Below are positions 11,374 to 38,767 of a DNA stretch of 64,000 nt, in pieces. A model generated the notes under the pieces. It was not told where the DNA came from. It saw only the letters and a list, made by a program, of their open reading frames with translations, and ran no database searches. The DNA is from Metaphire vulgaris. Its lineage: Eukaryota; Annelida; Clitellata; Crassiclitellata; Megascolecidae. Location: assembly GCA_018105865.1 (NCBI GenBank), contig CM030852.1:15296202-15360201 (forward strand). Reading direction: 5' to 3'. Every line of letters starts with the position of its first letter. Within the stretch, counting starts at the first letter, position 1. The translations under genes were made by a program, and so were the position numbers.

Positions 11374-14218
11374 CTATAGTTCATCACGTGACACATATGG
11401 TCCACTCTGGAACTCTTCTGGGATCGGATCTTCCGTTTTCTCACGACGGAAGAATCCTTTACGCAGTAGGAGTTGGTTACACTCCTCACGGTTGAGAGGA
11501 GACAAGTCAATCGTCTGTACAAAATGTACAGTATTCATTACAGCACAATTTCATCACCATGACAACAAATCAAATTAAAAGATGAGAATTATGAATGAAA
11601 CTTCTAAAAAATGTCCAGAACCACTTTTAAATTCAACTGCTGTTCAATAAAGCATTAAGCAGTGATCTTTAGGACTAATTCATGAAGCCAGGATATCGGA
11701 TGACATCAGTATCAGCTAGACTACTGTATTTATAGACTATATTTTATATATTTTATATTTGTATTTATAGACTGTCATTGCTCCCTCTACCACCGTACGA
11801 CTGCTCGGTGTTATTTTTGATGAGACACTGTCGTTCACGGATCATATAAGTAATGTGACACGTGTCTGTTATTATCACTTGCGGAGAATCAGAAGCATCA
11901 GGCGATATATACCAATGGATGCTGCGATACAACTGATTCGGGCGCTTGTTCTATCCAGGGTTGACCAATGCAATGGAGTCCTCCTCGGCCTTCCAGAGAG
12001 CCAGCTAAGCCGCCTCCAGTCGGTGCTCAATGCATCCTCTCGCTTGATCTTTGGAGCCCGCTGGAATGATCACGTGACACCTTTGCTTAGAGACAAGCTT
12101 CACTGGCTTGGGGTTCGAGAACGCATCACCTACAAGCGATGCCTGATTACATATCGGGCCCTGAACGACACCACCTGTCCTGACTACATATCAACACTCG
12201 TATTCAGGGCAACGACGAACGACAGACGCGCGGAACTTCGTTCCAGTAGTCGGACATTGTTGATCGTCCCTCCGCCTTCAAAGACTGCCGTGTTCGGTGA
12301 CAGATCAGTCACGCGGGGAAACCCAGCCCTGTGGAACTCGTTGCCAAGCGATGTTATTAATGCGGTCCGTCGGCTGTTTTGAGAAGCTCCTAAAGACACA
12401 CTTATTTAACATCTCTTATAAGTGACTCCTTTGTAAAGCGCTCTTGACTTTAGCTCCAGTTATGCTACTGCGCTATATAAATTGTCGTAGATAATAATAA
12501 TAACAATAATATATTTTGACACATGTTTCTTTATATTCTCACAAATGATTTTGTTTAACTATTTGTTTTATTATACTAAACAATAGGAACCTTTACCTCA
12601 ACTCTCTGACCATCCTTGTTGAGCAAGTAGAGAACTGGTGGTGCTCCCGGTTTGCGGTCAAATTCAGTATTGTGGCTAATGTGCGTCAAGTCTTACAACA
12701 GTATCAAAATAAACTGCACAAACCTTTGAAAGATTTCATCAAACCAATTAAGATATTAATATCAAATTTTAAACAATTTCTGAAAGGATACAACAAATTA
12801 AGGTCCTCAAATATGAACTGTTTGACCTCCGGGAGGCGATTCAGTCGTCATCCACTGCAGCTCTGTTCAAAACGATGACAAATCATAAAATATACAAACA
12901 TATATATAACAAATATACCGGTAGTTCTACATTTAGCATCTATGTGATACACAGGAAGTAGGCTAATCCAGTTGTGTAACTGTCACATCATCAGCAGTCA
13001 AAGCAGCACCCTAAAGGATCAACACCCTATGATCCACACACCAATTGTAAACTTCTATAGCACCACTATAATAATACATGTAACACAGTGAAATATAGCA
13101 AATAGTGAAATATAGTGAATATAGCAGAGTGAAAATCATATGTAGTAAAAAGTTATTGTCTGTCGGAATTTGTTGTTGCAAATCCATAGGTCAGACTGTA
13201 ACTTCCAGCTTAGGGTACACAATGAAAAACAGATGTGCTTTAAAGTCAAGACTGGGGTTTGGTGATCTTGTGCTGGCAGAGTTCCAAAGCCTAGGTCAAG
13301 TGACAAAGAAGGCACGTTTCCTAATGATTCTCACGTACTATGAAGAGTTGCAGTGTCAGACGAGCCTAGTCGAGCGCTGGCAATCGTTAACAGCGAGTAG
13401 GGAGTGGAGGTGCGTTGGCTGATTATTGTTAAGTGTTTCATGGGCTAGGGCAGAGCAGGGATATTTCTAGGATTGTGAATTTGGGGAGTGTGGACTTCAA
13501 ATTGGGGGGAGGGGTGTCCGGAGCTAATTAGTATGCATTTTGTATGCATACCTTTGTCACATTACCAAATGTTGAGGGTGTCGACCTCGAATTGGGGTGT
13601 TGGAGGGTGTTATGGGGTGTAAAAATATCCCTGGGGCGGAGACAGGTCTAAAAATCAATGCTTTGTCTGATTGGCAGCCGGAGCGAAGCGATTTTAGAAC
13701 AGGTGTAATATGATCACAGTTGGCTGTTCCAGCAATAGCTCCAGCTGGTGATAAACCTTGTACAATTTTGAATAGCTGTTGTACGGTGTCTCTTACACTT
13801 TCATTGTTTGCGTGAAAGAGAAAAATTCTAAAGTGTCTGTTTACTTTATTATAATGAGACTGTCCATATGGTCCGGACACTTCGGAGACCCTAAATGCTA
13901 GAACACTGTGCAAAATTCAACCTCATCAAAGCTAAATGAAGAAAAAGACGATCTACGATTAATTAATGAAAACAATTGAAATATTTAATTTTGAAGAAGA
14001 AAAATAAGTTCCAAACGAATTTATTAAGCATGACGTGGCAGTGAAGAACAATGGTCGAATACCTCGACTACAGCGCGCATTACATTACGATCGGTGATTA
14101 CAACGTCGTCGTTTTTGTCTTCCTCTTCTGCAGAGCAATACAGCGACGAAGATGCTGTGATAACGACGACGGCTAACAGCCAACAACGACGACCGTTGAA
14201 CAACGACAACATTCTCAT
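11374..14218 (-). CDS. SELENOM: Selenoprotein M, with in-frame TGA selenocysteine codon
   Basis: Four exons on the minus strand: 14063-14218, 12792-12862, 12597-12675 and 11374-11514. They sum to 447 nt, 148 residues; human SELENOM has 145. Exon 1 encodes a signal peptide (RRCWLLAVVVITASSSLYCS). Exon 2 reads S-C-S-G-[TGA]-RLNRLPEVKQFIFEDL, matching the family's CGGU-QLNRLKEV, so the TGA at 12848-12850 is read as selenocysteine in a redox CxxU motif. Exons 3 and 4 continue FHNTEFDRKPGAPPVLYLLN and TIDLSPLNREECNQLLLRKG. The end SRDEL is a plausible ER-retention signal. The family consists of thioredoxin-fold ER oxidoreductases. A SECIS hairpin in the 3' UTR supports recoding. ATG 14218 or the next one at 14212 could start the protein. 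A gene finder that treats TGA as stop will break this gene. Confidence 0.93.
11770..12500 (+). mobile_element. CR1/L2-like LINE, 5'-truncated copy
   Basis: It reads LLGVIFDETLSFTDHISNV and then YHLRRIRSIRRYIPMDAAIQ, LVLSRVDQCNGVLLGLPESQ and a WNSLPSDV box. This is the reverse-transcriptase C-terminal region of CR1/L2/Rex LINEs. A frameshift near 12372 precedes the last LLKTHLFN. The tail GCGCTATATAAAT is the characteristic CR1/L2 3' end, followed by TAA-rich repeats. It lies in the SELENOM intron between exons 3 and 4, antisense to the gene. Confidence 0.85.
12848..12850 (-). other. Selenocysteine (UGA) codon of SELENOM
   Basis: The minus-strand codons AGC TGC AGT GGA TGA CGA give Ser-Cys-Ser-Gly-Sec-Arg in the frame fixed by both flanking exons. 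The position aligns with the Sec of vertebrate selenoprotein M, and the codons after it stay conserved. Confidence 0.92.
13456..13633. mobile_element. hAT-type MITE, family B long copy
   Basis: It starts CAGGGATATTTCTAGGATTG and ends GTGTAAAAATATCCCTG. The flanks GGGCAGAG and GGGCGGAG form an 8-bp duplication with one mismatch. A 52-bp relative sits at 50109-50160. It is in the SELENOM intron between exons 1 and 2. Confidence 0.7.
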
Positions 14219-14964
14219 CAATGCGATCAACGAACGCACTGCTTCAAAGGCAGTGAGCTGTCCTAGCAAGTAAGTAAGCGTTCTGAGAGACTGAGGCCTG
14301 AGGGTTGCAAACAAGACAGACTTTAGATTTTTTATTTTAAATATTTGTATATTTTGTTGTATACTATACAGTGGTTTTCTTTTCTCACAGGCCTACTTAG
14401 CCTCCTAAACCACTTTTAGAAAGTTTAAATCGCATTAGTGTTATTATTGAAACCAACTAACGTAAGACTGATTCCTTTAAATCTCCACTTGTGTAAAACC
14501 GCGAAATTTCACAGATGCAGCTAAAATAGATATTATCGTACTGAATTTTTCTAATGATTTTCAAGTTAAGATTGAACTGCTATGGGTCGGCAATAAATTT
14601 CTAAGCTTGGTAAGCGCTACTAGCGGTTATAGTGTTTATGTAAGGGTTTTTAATTTGAATTTCTCATCGTGAAACTATTGTCTTCAAAGACTTAAATTTT
14701 ACTTTATTTTAGGTTTTCTTTTATATAGGCTGCAATAGATGTATTATATCTTGCAAATTTAAATGAATGGCGCTAAATTAGTTAAATGGACAATGATGGG
14801 TCCGACAATCATAGACTTTACTATACACATTGTTATTTAAAGTCCAAAGTGGCAATACAGTTTCTGTCATCTAAAATTGGTCCATTTTAAATGTAATAAA
14901 ATAATCGACGTTCATTTAAACATATTTAAAAGAAATAAATCAGTAGAATAACTCGAGGAGATAA
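14219..14964. promoter_or_regulatory. Head-to-head SELENOM/SLC66A2 intergenic region
   Basis: About 750 bases separate the two divergent start codons, so both promoters must lie here. The sequence is AT-rich. I see no clear TATA box and no other gene. A GTAAGTAAG motif near 14270 resembles the SINE/LINE tails found elsewhere in the window. Confidence 0.5.
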
Positions 14965-17518
<2,554 letters not shown>

Positions 17519-19345
17519 TGGACTGTTTGAGCATTTTCACTCAGTGATAATGTTAGCTGTGCTTGCTGCTGCTTTGGCCTTAACTCTCAGAGTCCAGTCT
17601 GTAATTAACCCTTTACCCATTCATTTATTTGTAACATAAAATGGACAAGTATTCTCGGGGCAAACGGGAAAAGGGTCAAGCCCATCTTATCTTAGATTTT
17701 CTAAGAATTTCAATTTTTTAAAATAGCAGGTCGTCTAATTTGTTTTCTTGATTTTGGCATGAATATAGTTTTATAAAATGTATTTATTTTAGTTTATAAT
17801 GTGCTTTTATCAGAAACAATAAAATTGTGTGATGCAAATTGTGTTTTAGCCATTGACATAGCCTCAAGGGGCTGCACCTATTTAGGCTGGGATCGGTGGT
17901 GGATGGAATTTCCTCAAAACCAATAAGAAATTTTTGAGAATGGGGTAGGGTGATTTTCAATATACGTAGTTGTATTACAGTTTTTGGTCATTCAGTAATA
18001 AAACATAGTCTTTAAAATATTCAAATGGATATGGATTACGCCCCAGACCCTGCTGGCTCGACGTCTGAACTTGGACGGGACTTACAGCATACCAAGCCTA
18101 GAGGGCAACTAACAATAGGCAGCAATGGAAAGGGATAGTCCATACATAGTGTGACCGAAGACTTAATTCTGTCTGAAAATGCACCAAATCTCATAATTTT
18201 TATCCAATATTACCCTAAAATTTTCAACTGGAGTTCCACCACAGACCCCTTTCAGGAAGCCGAGCATGCTGCCTCAAGCCTCTTAGGCAGGATGATGATC
18301 TTTAGAAGCCTTGCTACCGCCCCATTCTCGGAGCCATGCCTACGCCACTGAATGTAGCTTATTTACAGGTGATTAACAATTCTCAAGCAATCAACGGTTC
18401 TTGTTTGCATCCCTCTGTAAGAACAAACACGCTTAAAAAGGAAACCTTTCAAAATCAAATGAAATCTGTGTTGGCAAGAACGTTAAATAGAATTACAGTA
18501 ACAAAACCTATGGAAAGCATTGATATTTCAATGAAAGTATATTTACTCACAACAGATCTAGATAAGCAAAGTTTGAAACATCAAATAGAAATATCTTTAC
18601 ATAAACTCATCAAGGAACAACATTAAACCAATGTAACCAATCCATCCTCATTTATAATTAAATGTTTATACATGGCCTGTAAATTACTGCATACTTGACA
18701 GGCAGTCTGAGTAATTAATGCCAGTCCAAAGAGTATATAATTAAGAACATAATAGTACAACCATTGTAACTGCTTGAAAATTTCATAGCATCTTGACCTG
18801 CTCACGCCTTATTCGCCTACACTGGCACCTAACTTAGTAACAATGTTATGTTAAACAAACATGATTACTAAGAAAAATAAAAATTTTCAGGATAAATATG
18901 TCACAATATTAAAGTCATATCTTAATAAAGCCTAAAAGTTTTGAAAGTGATAAATTTTATACAAGTCAAATTGAAGTCATTCCACTAACAGTGAATGAAT
19001 ATTTTAACGATTGAAATATATAGAAATCTAAACTAGACACTTGATAAATAAAACATTTTAAAAAGCAACATCTAGTTATAATTTATGCTTACAAATTCTA
19101 AGTCAGTGATGCATTTGCAAGAGTTGAGTAATTGACAAAGAACAACCTAGAAATCTACGACTCAAGCGGCAACAATTGTGCGGAAAGAACGACTTGAATC
19201 AATGCAGTAAGCAGTCACATAGTTTGCAATTAGCATTCATGCACAAGACTTAATAACACATTGTACAAAAATTAGTGAACATTAAAAATTAACACTAATT
19301 CAACAAATAATATCCACTGTCCCCCACATAGAGACCTATTGAGAA
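17519..19345. other. Intergenic between SLC66A2 and CDR2 (convergent)
   Basis: It holds the SLC66A2 3' UTR, a degenerate TTAA-type inverted repeat at 17605-17679 (TTAACCCTTTACCC and GGGAAAAGGGTCAA), and an old repeat at about 17850-18352 ending GCCTACGCCACTG. The rest is AT-rich sequence likely to include the 3' UTR of the CDR2-like gene. No coding exon was supported. Confidence 0.5.
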
Positions 19346-21819
19346 TCATTTGCTGGCAAATGCAGCAGCACAGGGATTTTGATCATCTTCAATAACGACA
19401 GATCTTCTAAGTGTCTCAAAGATCTCCTTGAAAAGGCGTTTGTACTCTGGAGGCCCATTCTCAAAATGTCCTTCGATAGGATTCAGAGGAGAAGACAGAT
19501 CCAAGGATCTTCGGCAAAGGGAATCTGGAATGGAAGACAGGTCTTTTGGACGTCGCAGACCGTCACTTGCTCTTTCTTGACTGTTGTCCAAGTTGTCCTG
19601 TGTTGCCATGTCCAGTTTTGCAGGAGATCTCTGGCTTTTTGCTTCGACAAGAGCCTCGTAACGAATGACTAGTTTTCTGTACTGCTCCTCGAGCTCTCCA
19701 AGTAGAGAGAAACTTGGTTTAGTAGCTTGTTCCTGGCATATGCGGTCATTTATGTCGGACGCTAGAATTGCGCTGCACACTTCCAAACTCGGTGTTGTGT
19801 CGTCAGTTTCTAGCCCGATCAAATGTAACGACTCCCGACTGCCAAATGCACTGCCACCATTTTTCAAACGGACAACCTTACCATGAGGCAGTTCATCAAG
19901 GTCATGTTCAATGAGCTCATTTTTGTCTCTTACTGTAGGTCTCCTAGGAGCTCCGCATTCACTGCATATGGCATTCTGCTTCTGGCTTTTGTTTTCTGTC
20001 TGTACTGTTTCAACAACTTTGTTGGCCACCATAACTTTTTTAGTCTCAACGAGATTACCGATTCGCTCTTCAAGTATTCGGTTTTCTTCCAAGACAGTTT
20101 CGGCTTCTGTTTCTGCGAGTTTTCGCTTGTTCTGCTCTATGCTTAGTTGCACTTCAAGCTTCTTAATATTTTCCTTCAAACTCTGAATTTCGCTTGCTAC
20201 TGGATTTCGAACATTTAGACAATTTGCTGCTGAACTTCCAAACAGAGAAGGAAAGCCAAGATAATCAAAACCATTTTGAAAGTTGTGTTCATTACTTTCC
20301 ATCTTTAAGAGACTCGGAACACTGCGGATTCTTTTCTCCCGCATTCGATTATGTTCTCTAGTTTCTTTCATGGCCAGCTCCTGCTGCTCTTGAAGCTCCT
20401 CACAACGTTCTTCCAACTTTTTCACAGTCTTAGTCAAACTAAAAAAATCATTCAAAAACCAAAATTGTAAGTAAACATATAGGTACAAACAAATCAGGCC
20501 ACAACCAACTCAACAGACAGTGGACTTTAAGAGAGAAAAACTTTAAAAGAAAGAAGAATGCTTTGAAAATGAACAACCTGCATATGCATTCTTTATCTGA
20601 CTTCTTTTCCTTCATAAGACTCTCATTCAGCTTCTCCAGTTCATGTGAGTTATGATCGACATCTTCATACATTCTCATTCTGGATTCATTCACATTTTTC
20701 AGTACATCTAACTGCCTTTTCAAAAGCTGCAAAACATAACGTTATAATTTAAATAATTTACTTAAATCTATTCTAAAATATCAAGATGAGATTAGGTTCA
20801 AATTCCATGTATTGGTTATGGCAGATAATTTTAAACAATGTTCATGTTGGCCAAAGTGCATTGCTTTGGTTTTCAAGGAATGAATAGGTCTCCTGGAGTA
20901 ATGCTAACTGTGGAAGCAGACCTTGACAGGGCATTTGTCAACCAGCCCCCAGCTCATTGTTATTTTACATTATGCAGTTCAGGCCCCAACTGCACATTGC
21001 ATAACATGTAATGGATGGAATTTTGGCAATGGTCAAGTTAATGGCTACAGCTAGGATTGTTTCTAAGATTCAGGATATGTGTGCAACCACAGGATCAGTT
21101 CCCTATTTCAGCTGGTAATCCCACTGACAAATGAGTAGCTTCCTTCTTCTTTGATCTTAAGAGGAAGATTACAATATTTCACTGCAGGCTAAATGGCATA
21201 AATTAAAATAATGACAAAAAGGTGAGTTACCAATGAGCAGAAGGTGAAGAGTTAAGTAATTATGAAATGTTTTATTGAACTGCCAACCTTCAGTGATTTC
21301 AGAATATAAAATTTTTCTTAATAGTTGCAATACTACTAATAATAATCAAATGTCTCCCAGGGCAGACTCTCCAGAACCACTTTAAACCTTGATATTATTA
21401 TTTTTTGTTTGTTCTAAAGTTTACAATTTTATTAGTCACTTGAGGTATTTAAATCGTCTTTACATCAATTTCAAGAGTCTGGTCGTTTTGCATTTGAAGC
21501 GCATTTCGTAATTCATCCTCCAATTCCAAGTTCCTTTCCAAAAGTGTCTTTCCTAGTTCCGCGGCCAGTTGTAGATCTAACACAACGACACGAACACGTT
21601 AACAATAGCGCAAAATAAAAAACCTATTAGTAAACGGACATAAAAACCAACGATTATGAGTTCGAACTTGTAAGTCGACAGAGCAAATCGATATTCTACG
21701 CCGTATGTTAGATGATCATGACGACCGATGATTAATTATTCATTTTGGTACCGACCGTTCTCATACCAACTGACGCTGCCACCATCTTCATGACACGTCT
21801 CCTGTTGCTGCGAAATCAT
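19346..21819 (-). CDS. CDR2/CDR2L-like coiled-coil protein, with a one-base frameshift
   Basis: Minus-strand exons: 21756-21819, 21464-21577, 20578-20726 and 19346-20438. Corrected for one extra base they give about 472 residues (CDR2 454, CDR2L 465). N-terminal similarity: DLQLAAELGKTLL..RN.ELED matches the CDR2 core DLQLAAELGKTLLDRNTELED. Exon 3 continues the coiled coil (QLDVLKNVNESRMRMYEDVD). The last exon has heptad-rich stretches, a CSECGAPRRP segment and the CDR2 C-terminal box GPPEYKRLFKEIFETLRRS. CDR2 proteins are cytoplasmic coiled-coil factors reported to bind MYC; role inferred. The run of five A on the plus strand at 21540-21544 adds one base, shifting the frame in the middle of the conserved segment; without it all four exons join in phase. 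The start ATG follows an in-frame TGA two codons upstream. Confidence 0.88.
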
Positions 21820-23433
21820 CCTTCAAAACGCCCAAAAGATCAAGAAAACTCCATCAAAGTAACATTCTTTAAAAACAAGAGCATTCGAAACGGAAGCGGT
21901 CGAGCGATTCCGTCACCGGGATCGTCGTTTCCTCTTCGGCCGACCGCCTTTGGCACATGTACCGACCGCCGCCGCCGCCGAGACAACAGAGACTCCTCCG
22001 ATCGATGACCGTCCATCCGCCGCTCTTCCTTTCGACGCCCGCCGCAGCCGGACAAGCACAGGGCATGGCATAGAATCTAATATACACTTGGAGGTAATAC
22101 CATGAATATACATATCAATGATATCATGCAATAATGCAGGCAGACACACAGAATCCCGTAACACTAGAATAAGTCTATGGCGTCTGAAAGTGGAGCCATA
22201 GTCTCTTATAGACATAAACCATTTTGTTAAGTGTGATCACATCACTGTGAAAAATCCTATTTCTATACAATACAATAAGGCTCTCCATGCTCCGAGCCAT
22301 GTGGGCCACATAGTTGCTATTGCTAAGGCCTAGATCACTGCCTAACGCCATTCCAGAGTACGATGTCTTGCACAGCCATACAAATATTGCTTCTTTGTAT
22401 GCCTTCAGGTCATTCCGTAGCGGTAAGGCAGAGGACTGTGGGAATCTGCACTCGAGGCATCTGGTTCTGGGCCAGTGACTCGGTTAATCATGTTTCTATT
22501 ACGCCACTTCTATATAATTTTTGTCATGCAATTTCGTACATTAACGGTTTTATAACCAGTATTTCTATGATCGAACATATGGGGCACATGTGTATATAAG
22601 CAGCCATTTGGACAGAATCTGGAGACTCTGATAGCGGCCCAGGACCGTCGTTTAAATGTTTTCGTAGGCACTCTCATATTCGTAGGCCCCCCTATATCGT
22701 AGATTATCCGCAGCAATACAAAGTCGAAAGGTCAACACACGGCAGCACACCTAAAGTGCTCACATTACACTATTTACAGTGTAACAACGACTGTTAGATT
22801 TACAGACGTTACTAAATTCTCTGGAATGGATTTGAAGTAGGCCTACCATCGATTGATACCCATGGGTATTAGAAATGGTGCTATAGATGTGCATAATTAT
22901 TATAATTTATTATTATTATTATTATATTTGTATCTGCTATTTCTGCCGTATTCTTAGATGAAGTTCTATATGCTTGTTTCTGACTGTTTCAATACTTTTT
23001 TCTGGCTATCGTAGGCCCCTGAAAACCGGCGACCCTAGACACAGTGCCTACTGTGCCTTAGGGATAGGGGGCGGGGGAGCATAGTTCGGCACTGTAACGG
23101 CCTCTTGTCGGCATTTGCCAAGTCATTAAACAACGTTTGGATGTGACGTGGAGGCTAAGATATTGCAATCAAAACGAGGGTCTTGAGACTCTCGACCGAC
23201 CAGTGGCCGCGGCCTGTGAGGGCCAGAGGGGGGGCTGCGGCCCTCCTAGCCGCGATTTAGAGGATGGCGCTGGGCGTTCGCTGCTCAGCCTCTGCAGCCG
23301 CCGCCGGCGTCCATCGGAACGCCCTCTGAGTAAACTGCAACGGAAGAGGAGAAGGGATGGAGCTTACGACGAAACTTCTATTATAAGTAGTAGAGGGAGA
23401 AGAGGGAGAAGGAGAAGAAGAGGAAGTGGACGA
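21820..23433. promoter_or_regulatory. Head-to-head CDR2/HSPA12A intergenic region
   Basis: GC- and CpG-rich blocks occur just upstream of CDR2 (21890-22060) and upstream of the presumed first HSPA12A exon (23190-23430), the latter with long GAGGA/AGAAG purine tracts. Both promoters probably lie in these blocks. Between them (22100-23100) is sequence with short simple repeats and no supported gene. Confidence 0.45.
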
Positions 23434-37413
<13,980 letters not shown>

Positions 37414-38767
37414 GCGACTGATGAGTATTTCGCTTGAGAAACAACAAATCTAACGATTATGGAATTTTGCAACAACAGAAACGGCAAATGACCAACATCT
37501 CCCATGGATACTCTGAGTCTTGTGTGGTCGTCGTTTATGCTAATTTTAGCATTCATGAATTTCTGAAAGAAGAAGTTTTATAATGCTGAGTTTAATTGGT
37601 TTTCACGATCATCATTTGTCTTATCGTTCGCTGACATTTGAAACGGCGTTTTGCGGCTATTTATTCGTTTTCGTGAATGGGTGACTTCTTGTTTCCATTC
37701 AGTTTGGCAACGTGTAGTGATTTCCTCTTGAAAAACTAATTAATTTTAATCAGTTTATGTTAGAATTACAATCAATGTTTATTTTTTATTGAATAATTAT
37801 TTTCATTTAAGCAATTATTTAGGTCTGTTTGGTGCGATAACTTGAGCTGTCACAGACTGTGAAGAGAGTTTTTGTCCAATTGCCAGAAGGATTTTCACCT
37901 AAAAACTGAAGCCAGTTAACATAGCACAACGTTAAGCATTTTCTGAGTAGTGTACAGTAGTTGCATTGGCCTCTGTAACTGCTGTTGTTTCTCCATGTAC
38001 CTTGCTTAGCTATTGGCTGTTTGAATTCTTTGGTTTTGTGATCTGAAATAAACAACAACTTTCTGCAATACAAACCTATTGACCTTTTAAGAGAAACTTT
38101 TGTGTCTATAAGCAGAATCAGTTAGCTTCTATAATTACAAGAGCATAAAAGTTATGCTTATGAAGTTTCCTCACATGCTTGTACAATATGACGGTATTTA
38201 AGCCATTAATACTTAATATTCGACGTCAATGCACATGATTCCAGCCTCCGAGGACATTTCTTATAATATTTACAATCTTGCACAATTTCTGCTATCGCTA
38301 AATTCTCAAAGTCATTCAAATATCAAATACTGTACCTCAGCAGAATTAATGAATTTCTTTGTTCCTCTCTCTGAAATTAAACAGTCTGGATTCATTCCCT
38401 GGTCAAAAGTTTTGTTTTTGTAGAAGCTTCATTTGCAAGATTTTAGCTGAAATAAGGATGTGACTTAGTTCTAATTGCATCGCCATCTCCCTCTCTCCGT
38501 GTCGTTGTATCTGTCTTTCCCCATAGCTATTTTAAGAAAGGCTGAGCGCCTAAGAATAAGCAGCTACTGTTGTGCTGTTCACCAAGGCGCTATAGAAACC
38601 CACAAGATTTTACTTTACTTTACTTGTCTGCCCCACTCTGTCCCAGTTTGTGTCTCTGTTTCTGCTGCTGATGTTCAGATGAAATCTTGGAGCTATTCGT
38701 GATCTTTGTCTCCGCTTTAATTCGAAGAAAATTTAGAATTTTTCAGCTTTTTGGTAAATCATAAATT
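37414..38767. other. Intergenic between HSPA12A and CRMP (tandem)
   Basis: It holds the HSPA12A 3' UTR and the CRMP promoter. A repeat tail (AAGGCGCTATAGAAACCCAC then TTTACTTTACTT) near 38585-38625 looks like a SINE/LINE 3' end. No other gene is seen. Confidence 0.5.

Noticed and set aside
12848..12850. TGA as a premature stop making SELENOM a pseudogene
   Set aside because: The codon aligns with the family's Sec, the frame is conserved after it and a good SECIS follows.
23137..23433. A 100-residue extension of the first HSPA12A exon upstream of the ATG at 23434
   Set aside because: Arg/Gly-rich translation of a CpG- and purine-rich block; more likely 5' UTR and promoter.
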